Source: GCA-2683825 sp965662355 (GTDB taxonomy: Bacteria > Planctomycetota > UBA1135 > GCA-002686595). Taken from it: DNA of 64,000 nucleotides. The notes under the pieces are model-generated. The model worked only from the letters and a program-made list of their open reading frames with translations, was not told where the DNA came from and did no database searches. Location: NCBI GenBank assembly GCA_965662355.1, contig CBFIHP010000004.1:1-64000 (forward strand). Direction: 5' to 3'. Shown here piece after piece: positions 33,253 through 42,307 of the stretch (the stretch's first letter is position 1; the number at the start of each line of letters is the position of its first letter). Position numbers and translations under genes: made by a program.

Positions 33253-34689
33253 ATGTCTTCCAACGCTTCCCTCGCGCTCGCCCTCCTCGCCTTCGCCGCC
33301 TGCTCCAGCTACACCTTCGAACAGCGCTCCACCTTCGCCGAGACCATCGGCAGCCCGGAAGCCCTGCTCCACGCCCGGGACCCGCGCGCTCTCAGCGAAC
33401 GGTTGGCGAAGATCCAAATGCCGGAGACCGACGAGCACCACGCCGAGCTTCTTCGGGTCCTGCGCAGCGTTTCCGAGATCACCACCGATCGCCTCCTGCT
33501 CCTCACGAACGCGGTCGCCCCCGGTGAGAAGGCCCTCGGCAGCGGCACCAAGATCACCATCAACGGCAGACGCATCAACACCGCCCGCGCCCCCCGCGGG
33601 ACCGGCCCCTACGCCTACGTGGTCGATCGCCTCTTGCAGGAGGGCACCACCAAGCTGGTCGATGTCAATCGCTTCAACGCGGGTCGACTCATCGGTCGCT
33701 CGGAATCCATGGAAGCCATGGTCCAGCTCTCGGACCGCTTCCTCCCTCGCATCGACGACGGCTCGCCCACGGCCTTGCGCGAGATCCTCATCGGTTTCGA
33801 CGGGAGCCTGCCCGACGCGACCAGGACCTACTCGGGCAGCTGGGGCACGACGACCATCACGTCGACCAGCAACAACGCCAAGTCCCAGTTCGTCACCGAG
33901 ATCCTCTTCCCGCGCGGACTTGCCGAAGGCAAACGCGAGTTCGTGGCCCTCGAGGCCATCAGCGGGACCTCTCGGCGACTCACCGTCCTCCAAGCACGAC
34001 TCGGGCTCTGCAAGACGATCGAGCCCGATCGCTTCGAAGAGTATCTCGAACTCCTCTCTGGAAACTCAAGCCGCCTCGCCCTCCTCAGCGAACATGCCGA
34101 GAAGCTCGAGGGAATGGATCACGACGACGCCCTCGATCTCACAAAGACCCTATCGGGTAGCTCCAGCCGTCTGGAGATCCTGCCCAAGCTCGTGGCCCGG
34201 GTCGAAGAACCGCTCGACCTTCAGGCCATGCGCCGCTACCTGAAGAGCGTGTCCGGCAGCTCGAGTCGCCTCCAACTCCTGAACAACCTGGGTGCGGACC
34301 TCGCCTACGAGAACGCAGAGGACATCAGAGATACGCTCAAGCTCTACGCAGGTAGCAGCTCGCGCCTGCAAGCCCTGAAGACGATCCTCGAGCGTTCCAG
34401 GTTGCAGCTCTCGGGAAGGGACATGCGCAGGCTCGTCGCGATGTTCTCGGGCTCCAGCTCGCGTATCGAAGCCATCGAGGTGACCGAGCGCTACGTCCAG
34501 CGCCCTATCGAAGCCTCCTCGGCCATCTCGCTGCTGAAACTGTTTGGGGGTACGAGTTCCAAGCTGGAGGTGTTGCGCAAGCTCGAGCGTGATTACGAAG
34601 CGCTCCCGCGGAAGGATCGGGAGTACATCGTGGAGCAGTTCCCGTCCTCGTCGAGCAGGAAGAAGGCCAAAAAGATCCTGGGGTTGTAG
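33253..34689 (+). CDS. Lipoprotein with tandem 40-residue 'GSSSRL' repeats (DUF4476-like)
   Basis: 478 residues. MSSNASLALALLAFAACSS holds a lipobox (LAFAAC). AGGAG lies 12 nt before the ATG. Residues about 250-470 are six or seven repeats of about 40 residues, each centred on an S-G-S-S-S-R-L/I-(E/Q/K)-x-L block: GNSSRLALL, GSSSRLEIL, GSSSRLQLL, GSSSRLQAL, GSSSRIEAI, GTSSKLEVL, PSSSRKKA. Each repeat is a short helical pair, like the DUF4476 repeats of Bacteroidetes, but I cannot confirm this family. The first 240 residues contain a Gly/Thr/Ser-rich patch (SGSWGTTTITSTS) and no known domain. It is an outer-envelope or surface lipoprotein. Confidence 0.75.
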   Translation: MSSNASLALALLAFAACSSYTFEQRSTFAETIGSPEALLHARDPRALSERLAKIQMPETDEHHAELLRVLRSVSEITTDRLLLLTNAVAPGEKALGSGTKITINGRRINTARAPRGTGPYAYVVDRLLQEGTTKLVDVNRFNAGRLIGRSESMEAMVQLSDRFLPRIDDGSPTALREILIGFDGSLPDATRTYSGSWGTTTITSTSNNAKSQFVTEILFPRGLAEGKREFVALEAISGTSRRLTVLQARLGLCKTIEPDRFEEYLELLSGNSSRLALLSEHAEKLEGMDHDDALDLTKTLSGSSSRLEILPKLVARVEEPLDLQAMRRYLKSVSGSSSRLQLLNNLGADLAYENAEDIRDTLKLYAGSSSRLQALKTILERSRLQLSGRDMRRLVAMFSGSSSRIEAIEVTERYVQRPIEASSAISLLKLFGGTSSKLEVLRKLERDYEALPRKDREYIVEQFPSSSSRKKAKKILGL

Positions 34690-34712
34690 GGGACGCCTAC
34701 ACGCCCTCGCAC

Positions 34713-36443
34713 CTACACGCCTTCACACCTCTGGCCGATCTCCGCGACGACCTCGTCGTAGGTAATCACGCTTCGTTCCGCGCTGGCCCGCGTACTCCAC
34801 TCCACCTTGCCATCCGCCGCATCGCGTCCGACGACGACGCGCAATGGGATTCCGACCAGATCCGCATCCTTGAACTTGGCTCCTGGTCTCACCTTCTTGC
34901 GGTCATCCCAGAGCACGTCGATCCCGCGCCCCTCCAGCTCGTCGTGGAGCTTTTGCGCGAGCCCGTCCTGGACTTCGTCCCCCACGGCCATCTGCACGAT
35001 GTGGACCGTGTACGGTGCGATCGGTACCGGCCAGATCATCCCGTTTTCATCGTGGTTTTGCTCGATGGCCGATGCGGCCACTCGCGAAACTCCGATGCCG
35101 TAGCAGCCCATCCACATCGGACGGCTCTTCTGGTCCTCGGCTTCGAAGGAAGCACCCATCGACTCGGAGTACTTCGTACCCAGCTGGAAGATGTGGCCGA
35201 CCTCTATCCCGCGGGTGATTTCGATCTTGCCCTTGCCATCCACCGTCATGTCCCCCTCCGCAACCACGGAGAAGTCGTGGGCCTCGGGCTTGTCGAGGTC
35301 GCGGCCGAACCACACGTCCAGGTAGTGCGTATTCGTCTCGTTCCCTCCGCAAAGGAAGCCGTCCACCCCTTCGATCGACTGATCGGCGAGTAGCTTCACG
35401 TCTCCCTGCAAGCCGATCGGCCCCGCATATCCCGGCTCCGCTCCCGTCACCTTCCGAACCGTTTCCTCGTTGGCCATCTCGATTCCGAGGGCGTTCAGGT
35501 GGTTCAGCAGCTTGACCTCGTTCAACTCGCGGTCCCCGCGACACAGGACCGCGACCGTGCTCCTCCCGTCTTCGGTCTCGACGCTATAGAGCACCGTCTT
35601 GATCATCCGCTGCAGCGGCAGATCCGGAAACAGCTTCACCAGATCGTCGCACGAGGTCGCACGCGGCGTAGGCTCCTTGTGCATGGCAAGCATGTCAGCG
35701 GGCTGAGGCGCGTCGGGAATCTTCGACACGGCGCGTTCGATGTTCGCGGCGTACCCCGTCTCGCGGCACACGGCAATCGCATCCTCGCCGGTGTCCGCGT
35801 CGACCATGAACTCCTCCGAGCCCGAGCCCCCGATCGCGCCCGAGTCCGCCTCCACGGGCGTGAAGTTCAAGCCGCAGCGCGTGAAGATACGGTTGTAGAC
35901 CTCGCGCAGCTTCGCGTAGGACTCCTTCATCGCCTCCTGGGAGACATCGAAGGAATAGGCGTCCTTCATGATGAACTCGCGCCCGCGCATCAGCCCGAAG
36001 CGCGGGCGGATCTCGTCTCGGAACTTGGTCTGGATCTGATAGAGGATCACCGGCAACTGCTTGTGCGATTGAACCTGCTTGCGCACGAAGCTCGTCACGA
36101 CCTCCTCGTGGGTCGGCCCCAGGCAGATCTCTGCACCCTTTCTATCCTTGGAATGAAAGAGGATGCCCTCCGACACATAGCGTCCCCAGCGTCCCGACTC
36201 CTCCCAGAGCTCGCGCGGTTGGATCGCGGGCATCAATAGCTCCTGGCAACCGACGCGATCGTGTTCCTCGCGCACGATCGCCTCGATCTTGCGCAGGACG
36301 CGCCACAAGAGCGGGCCGTAGACGTAGATGCCCGAGGCGAGCTTCTGCAAGAAGCCTGCGCGGGCCATGAGAGCGTGCGAACGGACCTCCGCATCGGAGG
36401 GTTCGTCGCGCAACGTCACGAAAAGCATCTGGGAGAGCTTCAT
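34713..36443 (-). CDS. proS: Prolyl-tRNA synthetase, bacterial type with editing domain
   Basis: 576 residues from ATG 36443 (MKLSQMLFVTLRDEPS), the normal start of bacterial ProS. The class II motifs are clear: motif 2 as FRDEIRPRFGLMRGREFIMKD near residue 140-160, and motif 3 in MGCYGIGVSRVAASAIEQ near 440. Between them lies the YbaK-type insertion (about 225-405) that hydrolyses mischarged Ala-tRNA. The C-terminal 110 residues are the anticodon-binding domain. It charges tRNA-Pro in the cytosol. Length and order match the usual long bacterial form. Single gene; upstream frame to 36875 is non-coding. Confidence 0.97.
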   Translation of the reverse strand: MKLSQMLFVTLRDEPSDAEVRSHALMARAGFLQKLASGIYVYGPLLWRVLRKIEAIVREEHDRVGCQELLMPAIQPRELWEESGRWGRYVSEGILFHSKDRKGAEICLGPTHEEVVTSFVRKQVQSHKQLPVILYQIQTKFRDEIRPRFGLMRGREFIMKDAYSFDVSQEAMKESYAKLREVYNRIFTRCGLNFTPVEADSGAIGGSGSEEFMVDADTGEDAIAVCRETGYAANIERAVSKIPDAPQPADMLAMHKEPTPRATSCDDLVKLFPDLPLQRMIKTVLYSVETEDGRSTVAVLCRGDRELNEVKLLNHLNALGIEMANEETVRKVTGAEPGYAGPIGLQGDVKLLADQSIEGVDGFLCGGNETNTHYLDVWFGRDLDKPEAHDFSVVAEGDMTVDGKGKIEITRGIEVGHIFQLGTKYSESMGASFEAEDQKSRPMWMGCYGIGVSRVAASAIEQNHDENGMIWPVPIAPYTVHIVQMAVGDEVQDGLAQKLHDELEGRGIDVLWDDRKKVRPGAKFKDADLVGIPLRVVVGRDAADGKVEWSTRASAERSVITYDEVVAEIGQRCEGV

Positions 36444-36514
36444 GGTGCGCGGATTGTAGGGCTCGGGCCAGAGACGGAAAGCCCGAGCCGGGGAGAGCGT
36501 TCGAGTTTGCGCTC

Positions 36515-37603
36515 TCAGTCGGCCGTTCGCTGGACGAGACCGCGGATGTCGCGGGCGAGGATTCCGGCCGCCTGGGAGTAGTTGCTCAAGACGGCGACGA
36601 TGAAGCCCTGATCGACGTGGATGTCCAGACTGGCACTGATTCCGGAAAAGCCGCCGCTGTGGCCGACGATCTTGCCGCTCGAGGAGTCCGCCACCGCGAA
36701 TCCGAACCCGTAGTTGGCCCCGACCTGGTCTGTCCACAGAAGATCCAGCGAGGAAACGGAGACGAGCTCGCCCGAGAGCATGGCCAGGGCGAAGCGATGC
36801 AGGTCCTCGACCGTCGAGAAGCCGCCCCCGGCCGGCCCGCCCTTGAGCACGTGCATGTAGATGTTGTTGTGCCACTCGCCCCCCGATTCACCTGGCTCGC
36901 CTCGGTCGTAGCCGATGGCCAGGTTCTCGACGGGGCGGTCCATCTCGTACGAGTCGCTGTTTTTCATTCCAGCCGGCTCGTAGATGCGCTTGCGAATGAC
37001 CTCGAAGTAGTCCTCGCCCGTGACCTTCTCGATCACGACGCCGAGCAACAGCATGCCCGTGTTGCTGTACTGGTAGCGCGATCCCGGCTCGAAGGCCAGC
37101 GTGTCACCTTGCACCAGCGGCTTGTAGTCGTCGACGGCGCGGAAGAGCATACGCGAGCTCTCCATGTACGTCTGGTTGAAATAGCTGCCCAGGCCGGAGG
37201 TGTGCGTCAGGAGGTGGCGCACGCTGATGCGCTCGGTCATCTGCTTCGGCAGCCACGACTCATCGACGTACTTGGCGATCGGGTCCTCGTAGGTGAGCTT
37301 GCCCTCTTCTGCGAGAAGGGCCACGACCGTGGAAGTGAACATCTTGTTCATCGAGCCCAGGTTGAACTTCGTGTCCAGACGATTCGACACATGAAAGCGC
37401 TTGCTGGCCTCCCCTACGGCCGTCGTCCAGAGGATCTCATCCCCTTCGGCGATCAACACGGTCCCCGAAAAGCCATCGCCCTCGACCATGCTGGCGGTGC
37501 GTTCCGCGACCGCCTCGATCAGCTGCTCGCGCGTCAGGCTTTCGCTTGCTTGCAGGGTCGTCGTCACTAGCAGCAACGCGAAGGGGGTTGTCAGTCGTTT
37601 CAT
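36515..37603 (-). CDS. Exported serine hydrolase of the class C beta-lactamase fold
   Basis: 362 residues from ATG 37603 (MKRLTTPFALLLVTTTLQ, signal peptide); other in-frame ATGs lie 9-15 bp upstream. SMNK near residue 86 is the SxxK catalytic tetrad with the nucleophile serine, YSN near 182 is the YxN motif, and HSGG near 310 stands for the KTG/HxG strand. The fold covers esterases, D-aminopeptidases, penicillin-binding hydrolases and true beta-lactamases; HSGG rather than KTG favours an esterase or peptidase. Located on the far side of 201 bp from the DinB pair, divergent. Confidence 0.88.
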   Translation of the reverse strand: MKRLTTPFALLLVTTTLQASESLTREQLIEAVAERTASMVEGDGFSGTVLIAEGDEILWTTAVGEASKRFHVSNRLDTKFNLGSMNKMFTSTVVALLAEEGKLTYEDPIAKYVDESWLPKQMTERISVRHLLTHTSGLGSYFNQTYMESSRMLFRAVDDYKPLVQGDTLAFEPGSRYQYSNTGMLLLGVVIEKVTGEDYFEVIRKRIYEPAGMKNSDSYEMDRPVENLAIGYDRGEPGESGGEWHNNIYMHVLKGGPAGGGFSTVEDLHRFALAMLSGELVSVSSLDLLWTDQVGANYGFGFAVADSSSGKIVGHSGGFSGISASLDIHVDQGFIVAVLSNYSQAAGILARDIRGLVQRTAD

Positions 37604-37804
37604 ATGTTGTCTCATCATGGAGGACACAGGCTCGGTCGCTCAACGCAGCGCGGGGAACTTTGTTTGCAATCAATGCGGAGTAACCGAAGCCCGAGGCTAA
37701 CGCGGGTCGAACACAGAATCACCTGCGGGTCTCCCGCAGGGCCCGGGCAGGGATGTTACAAAGGCACTTCGTATCCCCGTTTGGAGCCCCCAGAAAGGAC
37801 ACCC

Positions 37805-38305
37805 ATGTCTCTTGCGCAAAAGCTCGTCAGCGACTTCGAAAAGGAAAACACCAGGACCAAACACGTCCTCGAGGCCGTTCCCGAGGACAAGCTCGACTTC
37901 AAACCGCACGAGAAGTCCATGTCCCTGGGCGAGCTCGCCGGGCACCTGGCCGAAACCCCGATGTGGGGCGGCTCGATGATGGAGGATGTGATGGACTTCG
38001 CCGAGATGCCCGACTACAAGCCCTACGTCGTCACGAACAAGGCCGAGATGATGGGCACGCTCGATAAGAACGCGAGCGCCTTCCTCGAGATGATGAAGGA
38101 CCGCGACGACGCTTTCATGGAAGCCACCTGGACCATGAAGATGGGCGACAAGGTGCTCATGAGCGATCCCCGCCACGAGGCCATGCGCGATATCCTCGTC
38201 CATCACTCGGTTCACCACCGCGGCCAGCTGACGGTCTACTTGCGCCTGCTCGGCGTCCCGGTTCCCGCAACCTATGGCGGAACCGCTGACCATCCGATGC
38301 TCTAG
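37805..38305 (+). CDS. DinB-family four-helix protein
   Basis: 166 residues. AAAGGA lies 8 nt upstream of the ATG at 37805. Residues LGELAGHLAETPMWG near 40-55 and ILVHHSVHHRGQLTVYLRLLGV near 135-156 provide His residues in the DinB metal-site positions (one His in the second helix, HxxxH in the fourth). These are metal-binding helical bundles that act as thiol-S-transferases or unknown enzymes. It is followed 57 bp later by another DinB-type gene. Confidence 0.82.
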   Translation: MSLAQKLVSDFEKENTRTKHVLEAVPEDKLDFKPHEKSMSLGELAGHLAETPMWGGSMMEDVMDFAEMPDYKPYVVTNKAEMMGTLDKNASAFLEMMKDRDDAFMEATWTMKMGDKVLMSDPRHEAMRDILVHHSVHHRGQLTVYLRLLGVPVPATYGGTADHPML

Positions 38306-38362
38306 GTTCGGCTCAGACCTACAGGAAACAGCAAAGCCTCCCCAAATCCCCAAGATCGAGAT

Positions 38363-38881
38363 ATGTCGGACACGTCACGAACCTTCCTGGCCGAGTCAGC
38401 TCGCTATCTACGCGAGGTCTACCTTCCACGCCTCGAGCGCGCGGCGGAAGCGCTCCCTGCCGGAGATCTCTGGTGGCAACCCCACGAAGGGTGCCTCAGC
38501 TTCGGTAACGTTCTCCTGCACCTCGATGGGAACGTGCGCCAGTGGCTCGTGTCCGGACTGGGGGGCGCGACGGATGATCGCGACCGCGCCTCCGAGTTCG
38601 CCGCCACCGACGGTCCCGAAGTGGCGACGCTCCTTGGGCACCTGCGCGAGACGATCGACGCCGCCATCGCGGCCTTCGAGAACCTCGACGACGCGGCCCT
38701 GACCAAGGACTACCACATCCAGGGCTCCGACCTGTCGGGACAGGCCGCGATCTACCACGTCGTCGAGCACTTCTCCTGGCACACCGGCCAGGCCGTGTGG
38801 ATCGCCAAGGCCCGCGGGGGCCCGGATCACGGCGTCGCGTTCTATAACGAAGCCAAAGTCAACGCCGCCCGCAACCGGTAG
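38363..38881 (+). CDS. DinB/DUF1572-type protein, second copy
   Basis: 172 residues. LSFGNVLLHLDGNVRQWLVSGLGG near residue 46-68 and VVEHFSWHTGQAVWIAKARG near 132-151 carry the conserved His residues of DUF1572-like DinB proteins. The order of helices is the same as in the neighbour at 37805 but sequence identity is low, so this is an older paralogue. A metal-dependent thiol or hydrolase function is possible. Ends 6 bp before the convergent ABC permease gene. Confidence 0.8.
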   Translation: MSDTSRTFLAESARYLREVYLPRLERAAEALPAGDLWWQPHEGCLSFGNVLLHLDGNVRQWLVSGLGGATDDRDRASEFAATDGPEVATLLGHLRETIDAAIAAFENLDDAALTKDYHIQGSDLSGQAAIYHVVEHFSWHTGQAVWIAKARGGPDHGVAFYNEAKVNAARNR

Positions 38882-38887
38882 TCCCGG

Positions 38888-40438
38888 CTACGAGCGAAAC
38901 AGAACCTCTTCGCGCCGGAACTGGGCGATGGCGAAGGCGATACAGATCCCCGCCGCCGTCAGGCACGAACCAAAGGTCATGGCGTAGTAGCCCCAGTTCG
39001 CATCGCCTTTCAGCAACTCCTTCGAGATCATCGAGACGTTGACCAGGGGGATGGCGGCGATCTTCCAGCTCATCTCGAAGCCAGGCAGCATGGGCGCCAT
39101 GGCCGGGAGAATCAGGATGAACTGCAGCGGCGCGATGTAGCTCTGGGCTTCCTTGAAGGAGCGCGCATAGATCGAGATCGCCAGGAAGAGCCCGGCGAAG
39201 GCCGCAGCCGGTGGAATCGTCAACAGCGCCACGGGAATGATCGTCGAGATCGGCAAGTCGAAATCCAGCTCTTCCATCAACGCATCCGGAACGATGGAGT
39301 GGAACGACACGGCGATCGAGGTCACACCGAGGAAGGCTGCCGTCAAGGCCGAGGTCAGGATGACGAAGAACTTGCCCAGCGCAATCTCCGTGCGCGTGGC
39401 CGGTGAAAGCACGAGGGTCTCGAGCGTCCCGCGTTCTTTCTCACCGGCACCCAGATCGATCGCCGGGTACATCCCGCCCAGGAAGGCGAAGGCGATGATG
39501 ATGTAGGGCAGGATCGAGCCGATGACGTAGAAGAGCTTCTCGGAGTCGCTGGCCACGTCCGCAAGGCGCGCCATGCGCAGCGGTTTCAGAAAGCTCTTCG
39601 GTAAGCTGTGCAGCTCCAGGCGCGCGGCGACGATGCTCTCGCGCAGCTCGCGGCTGACATCCTTGAAGCGACCGTCGGCTTCGTTCGACAGGCGAATCGT
39701 CGAATCGTGCAGGAGCAAGAGCTCCGCCTTGCGCTCGGAGTCCTCACGCAACCCGACGACGTCCTCGGGTACATACAGATAGCCGTGGATCTCGCGCGCC
39801 TTGATCGCGGCCGCGGCAACCGCGACATCAGGAATCTCGCTCAACTCCTTGTCGAGCTCGGCCAGGAGCATCTCGTCGGGTGCGGCCTTCAGTGTGCCCG
39901 TATCGACGAACTCGATCAGCCCGTAGCCCTTCAGGAGCACGTTGTAGAAGTCCATCCCGGCTTCCATGGCTTCTTCGGTTCTCTCGAAGCCCTTGCCGTC
40001 GCTGTCTTCCTCGGCGATATCGTCGAAGTCCTGTTGCTGGACGTCCGAACGCGCTTTTTGCGCCATGTCCTTCACCCAATTCCCGAAGGCCACGGAGTCG
40101 GTGAAAATCTCTTTCGGGATGGCGTCGAGCCCCTTGCGGTGCTCGGGCTTGACCAGCGCGCGCATGATGGGCGAGGTCGCCAGACGCATGCTCTTGCCGA
40201 CACGGCCGCCGTTGAACCAATCGAACAGCAAGTCGCGGTAAGCGGCCTGGCTGTCTTCGGTAGCAGCGACGCGCACGACCTCGACGGACTGCTTCTTCTG
40301 CAGGTGGATCACCAGCTTGCTGCCGCCGGCGATCAACACCGGCATCGCGAGGGCCGGGATCAGGAGCATGAAGATCAGTGTCTTGCGATCTCGCAGAACG
40401 TCGATGAGTTCTTTCTTGTAGATGGTCCCGATATGCAT
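38888..40438 (-). CDS. ABC-2-type transporter permease (NatB-like)
   Basis: 516 residues. The ATG at 40438 overlaps the stop of the ATPase gene (TGATG), which makes it the likely start; a GTG at 40441 would add one residue. One helix lies at the N-terminus (LIFMLLIPALAMPVLIAGG near 25-45), then a large extracytoplasmic domain of about 260 residues (residues 50-310). Then five helices follow to the end, including GERGTLETLVLSPATRTEIALG-like text, a phrase typical of NatB/ABC-2 permeases. With the ATPase it should form an exporter for Na+ or a drug- or lipid-like substrate. Confidence 0.88.
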   Translation of the reverse strand: MHIGTIYKKELIDVLRDRKTLIFMLLIPALAMPVLIAGGSKLVIHLQKKQSVEVVRVAATEDSQAAYRDLLFDWFNGGRVGKSMRLATSPIMRALVKPEHRKGLDAIPKEIFTDSVAFGNWVKDMAQKARSDVQQQDFDDIAEEDSDGKGFERTEEAMEAGMDFYNVLLKGYGLIEFVDTGTLKAAPDEMLLAELDKELSEIPDVAVAAAAIKAREIHGYLYVPEDVVGLREDSERKAELLLLHDSTIRLSNEADGRFKDVSRELRESIVAARLELHSLPKSFLKPLRMARLADVASDSEKLFYVIGSILPYIIIAFAFLGGMYPAIDLGAGEKERGTLETLVLSPATRTEIALGKFFVILTSALTAAFLGVTSIAVSFHSIVPDALMEELDFDLPISTIIPVALLTIPPAAAFAGLFLAISIYARSFKEAQSYIAPLQFILILPAMAPMLPGFEMSWKIAAIPLVNVSMISKELLKGDANWGYYAMTFGSCLTAAGICIAFAIAQFRREEVLFRS

Positions 40439-41172
40439 CACACCACCTCCTTGATCGCCTGGACGAAAGCATCATCCAGGTTCTCACCGTACCGTGAACG
40501 CAGTTCAGCCACCGAGCCGGAGAAGAACAGCCGGCCCTCGTGGATGATGGCCAGGTGATCGCACAGGCGCTCGACTTCGGCCATGATGTGCGTCGAAAAG
40601 AGCACGGTCTTGCCCTCCTCGCGACACTTCCCGATGAACTGGACGATCGTGCGACTGGTCAGGACGTCCAGACCGTTGGTCGGCTCGTCGAAGACCATGA
40701 CCGGCGGCGAGTGGATGACCGTGCGCGCGATGTTCACCTTTTGGCGCATGCCTGTGGAGAGCTTGTCACACGGTCGATCGAGGAAGTCCTTCATCGAGAA
40801 GGTCGCTGCCAGCTCGGCGATGCGCGCGTCGATCTTCCGACGCTCCATGCCGAAGAGCCGCCCGAAGTACACCAGTACTTCACGGGCCGTCAGACGCCCA
40901 TAGAGCCCGGTATTGCTCGAGAGAAAGCCGATGTTCTCACGCACCCCGCGCGGGTCGGAGACGATGTCGCGTCCGCCGACGATCGCACTGCCCGCCGAAG
41001 GGCGCAGGGCCGTCGATAGGATCCGCAGACAGGTCGTCTTCCCGGCTCCGTTGGGCCCGAGCAACCCGAAGACCTGCCCGGGTTCACATTGGAAACTGAC
41101 GTCGCGCAGGGCTTCGACCTTGCTGCGCCGACGTCCCTTGTACGTCTTGCTGAGCCCGTTGACTTCGATCAA
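40438..41172 (-). CDS. ABC transporter ATPase (NatA-like)
   Basis: 244 residues. GLLGPNGAGKTTCLRIL near residue 37 is Walker A, LSTGMRQKVNIARTV near 130 is the ABC signature, and VMVFDEPTNGLDV near 152 is Walker B, followed by the H-loop FSTHIMAEVERLCDH near 185. The order of gene pairs (ATPase then permease, one-base overlap TGATG) is that of NatAB. It powers the permease encoded next. The upstream flank is a gene-free stretch of about 600 bp. Confidence 0.93.
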   Translation of the reverse strand: MIEVNGLSKTYKGRRRSKVEALRDVSFQCEPGQVFGLLGPNGAGKTTCLRILSTALRPSAGSAIVGGRDIVSDPRGVRENIGFLSSNTGLYGRLTAREVLVYFGRLFGMERRKIDARIAELAATFSMKDFLDRPCDKLSTGMRQKVNIARTVIHSPPVMVFDEPTNGLDVLTSRTIVQFIGKCREEGKTVLFSTHIMAEVERLCDHLAIIHEGRLFFSGSVAELRSRYGENLDDAFVQAIKEVV

Positions 41173-41777
41173 GGGAACCTGGACCTCTGGATGGCGATGC
41201 TCGCGTTGGCGACGGGATGGAATGGCTTCTCGAGCAAGGAAGGACCCTTGCCTCGAAGCGCGAGCCTACCCCTACGGGCCTTGGGGTCTTCATTGCCGTT
41301 TTGCTTTTTCTGAAGTCCCACGGGAATGCGGGCCATGCCAGCAGGCCAGGCAGAAATGCCCCGCGCCACGAATCGTGACGCGAGGCGCGTCCCACTCCGG
41401 ATCAGGAATTCGGGGTGTTTGGGTTACGGACCAGAAGCTCCGTCCCGGGCGTGGATGTCCGCGAGCCCGCGATGGTTCAGCATTTCAGAGAGCTTTCGGC
41501 CGCCCCTACACTCTCGAGCGAGGCCAGAAACCCTCGGGTTTCCATCAACCGTTCATGCCCTTTCCAACACCCATGGGTGCGGAGAATCCCTTCTGCGCCG
41601 GTATGGAACTGGCCCAAAAGAGCCGGAACGACGGCTGGAGAACCTGGGCCAGGAGACTCTGTCCGCCGGCTGGGTCAGCGGCCCACGGCGAAATCACGCT
41701 ACTAGAAATCACGTTACTACCAGGGGAATCGAAGGGCTCCGCACGATCCTCGCCTCACGCAAGGGGGAACTGGAACC
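41173..41777. other. About 600 bp without a convincing gene
   Basis: Open frames on the plus strand here are Ser/Arg/Pro-rich with no helix or strand pattern. They read as non-coding. The 15-bp tandem repeat at 41690-41719 is the only structure I can point to. This may be control sequence for the ATPase gene on one side and the small membrane-protein gene on the other, or a degraded gene I cannot recognise. Confidence 0.5.
41690..41719. repeat. 15-bp tandem repeat upstream of a small membrane-protein gene
   Basis: GAAATCACGCTACTA is followed at once by GAAATCACGTTACTA, one mismatch. It lies 59 bp before the GTG at 41778. Could be a tandem regulator site or a chance duplication. Confidence 0.5.
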
Positions 41778-42248
41778 GTGAACGAAGACCTCTCTCCCGT
41801 AGCCCAAGCACTGCTCGAGGCCGTCGTGGTCGGCGATCGTCCCCGCGACGACGAGACCGTGCGCGAGCCGGCCCAAAGGGAGCAGGCCTTCGAGCTTCGA
41901 CTGCAGCAGCTGGACGAGGTGCAGGAACTCCTTGAACAGACCTCGGACGACGTGCGCCGCACCCGCGCCGATGCGCGAACTTTGACAGGAACACCGGGGG
42001 AGAAGCGCATGTGCCAGAGCGTAGGACTTCCATGGCGCTGGAGCCGACTCGCCCTCCTGGGTGGGCTGGCCGCGGCTGGCATCGCGGCCGTTCTGTACTT
42101 CGGGGACGGAGGTGCCCCGACCCAGTCTGGCAAGGCGGGCGATCCGATCGATCCCATCTACATGGGCGAACCCTTGTGGATCGAGGTCGTTCTTCTCGGT
42201 CGTGAGGGCCGCGAGCTGGATCGGGATTCGAAGCTCGCAACCCACTGA
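41778..42248 (+). CDS. Small single-span membrane protein, function unknown
   Basis: 156 residues from GTG 41778. An acidic, Glu/Gln-rich helix (QAFELRLQQLDEVQELLEQ, likely coiled coil) occupies about residues 30-60. One transmembrane helix near residue 90-106 (RLALLGGLAAAGIAAVLYFG) is followed by an acidic tail of about 50 residues outside. That shape is seen in anti-sigma and secretion-accessory proteins, but there is no zinc-binding motif. It has no partner gene beside it, so the role is unknown. Confidence 0.55.
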   Translation: MNEDLSPVAQALLEAVVVGDRPRDDETVREPAQREQAFELRLQQLDEVQELLEQTSDDVRRTRADARTLTGTPGEKRMCQSVGLPWRWSRLALLGGLAAAGIAAVLYFGDGGAPTQSGKAGDPIDPIYMGEPLWIEVVLLGREGRELDRDSKLATH

Positions 42249-42307
42249 GGGGGCCCAGGGGTTACTCTAGGGGGCTACGATCTCGCCGCGTCCCCCCCGC
42301 TGCCCCA

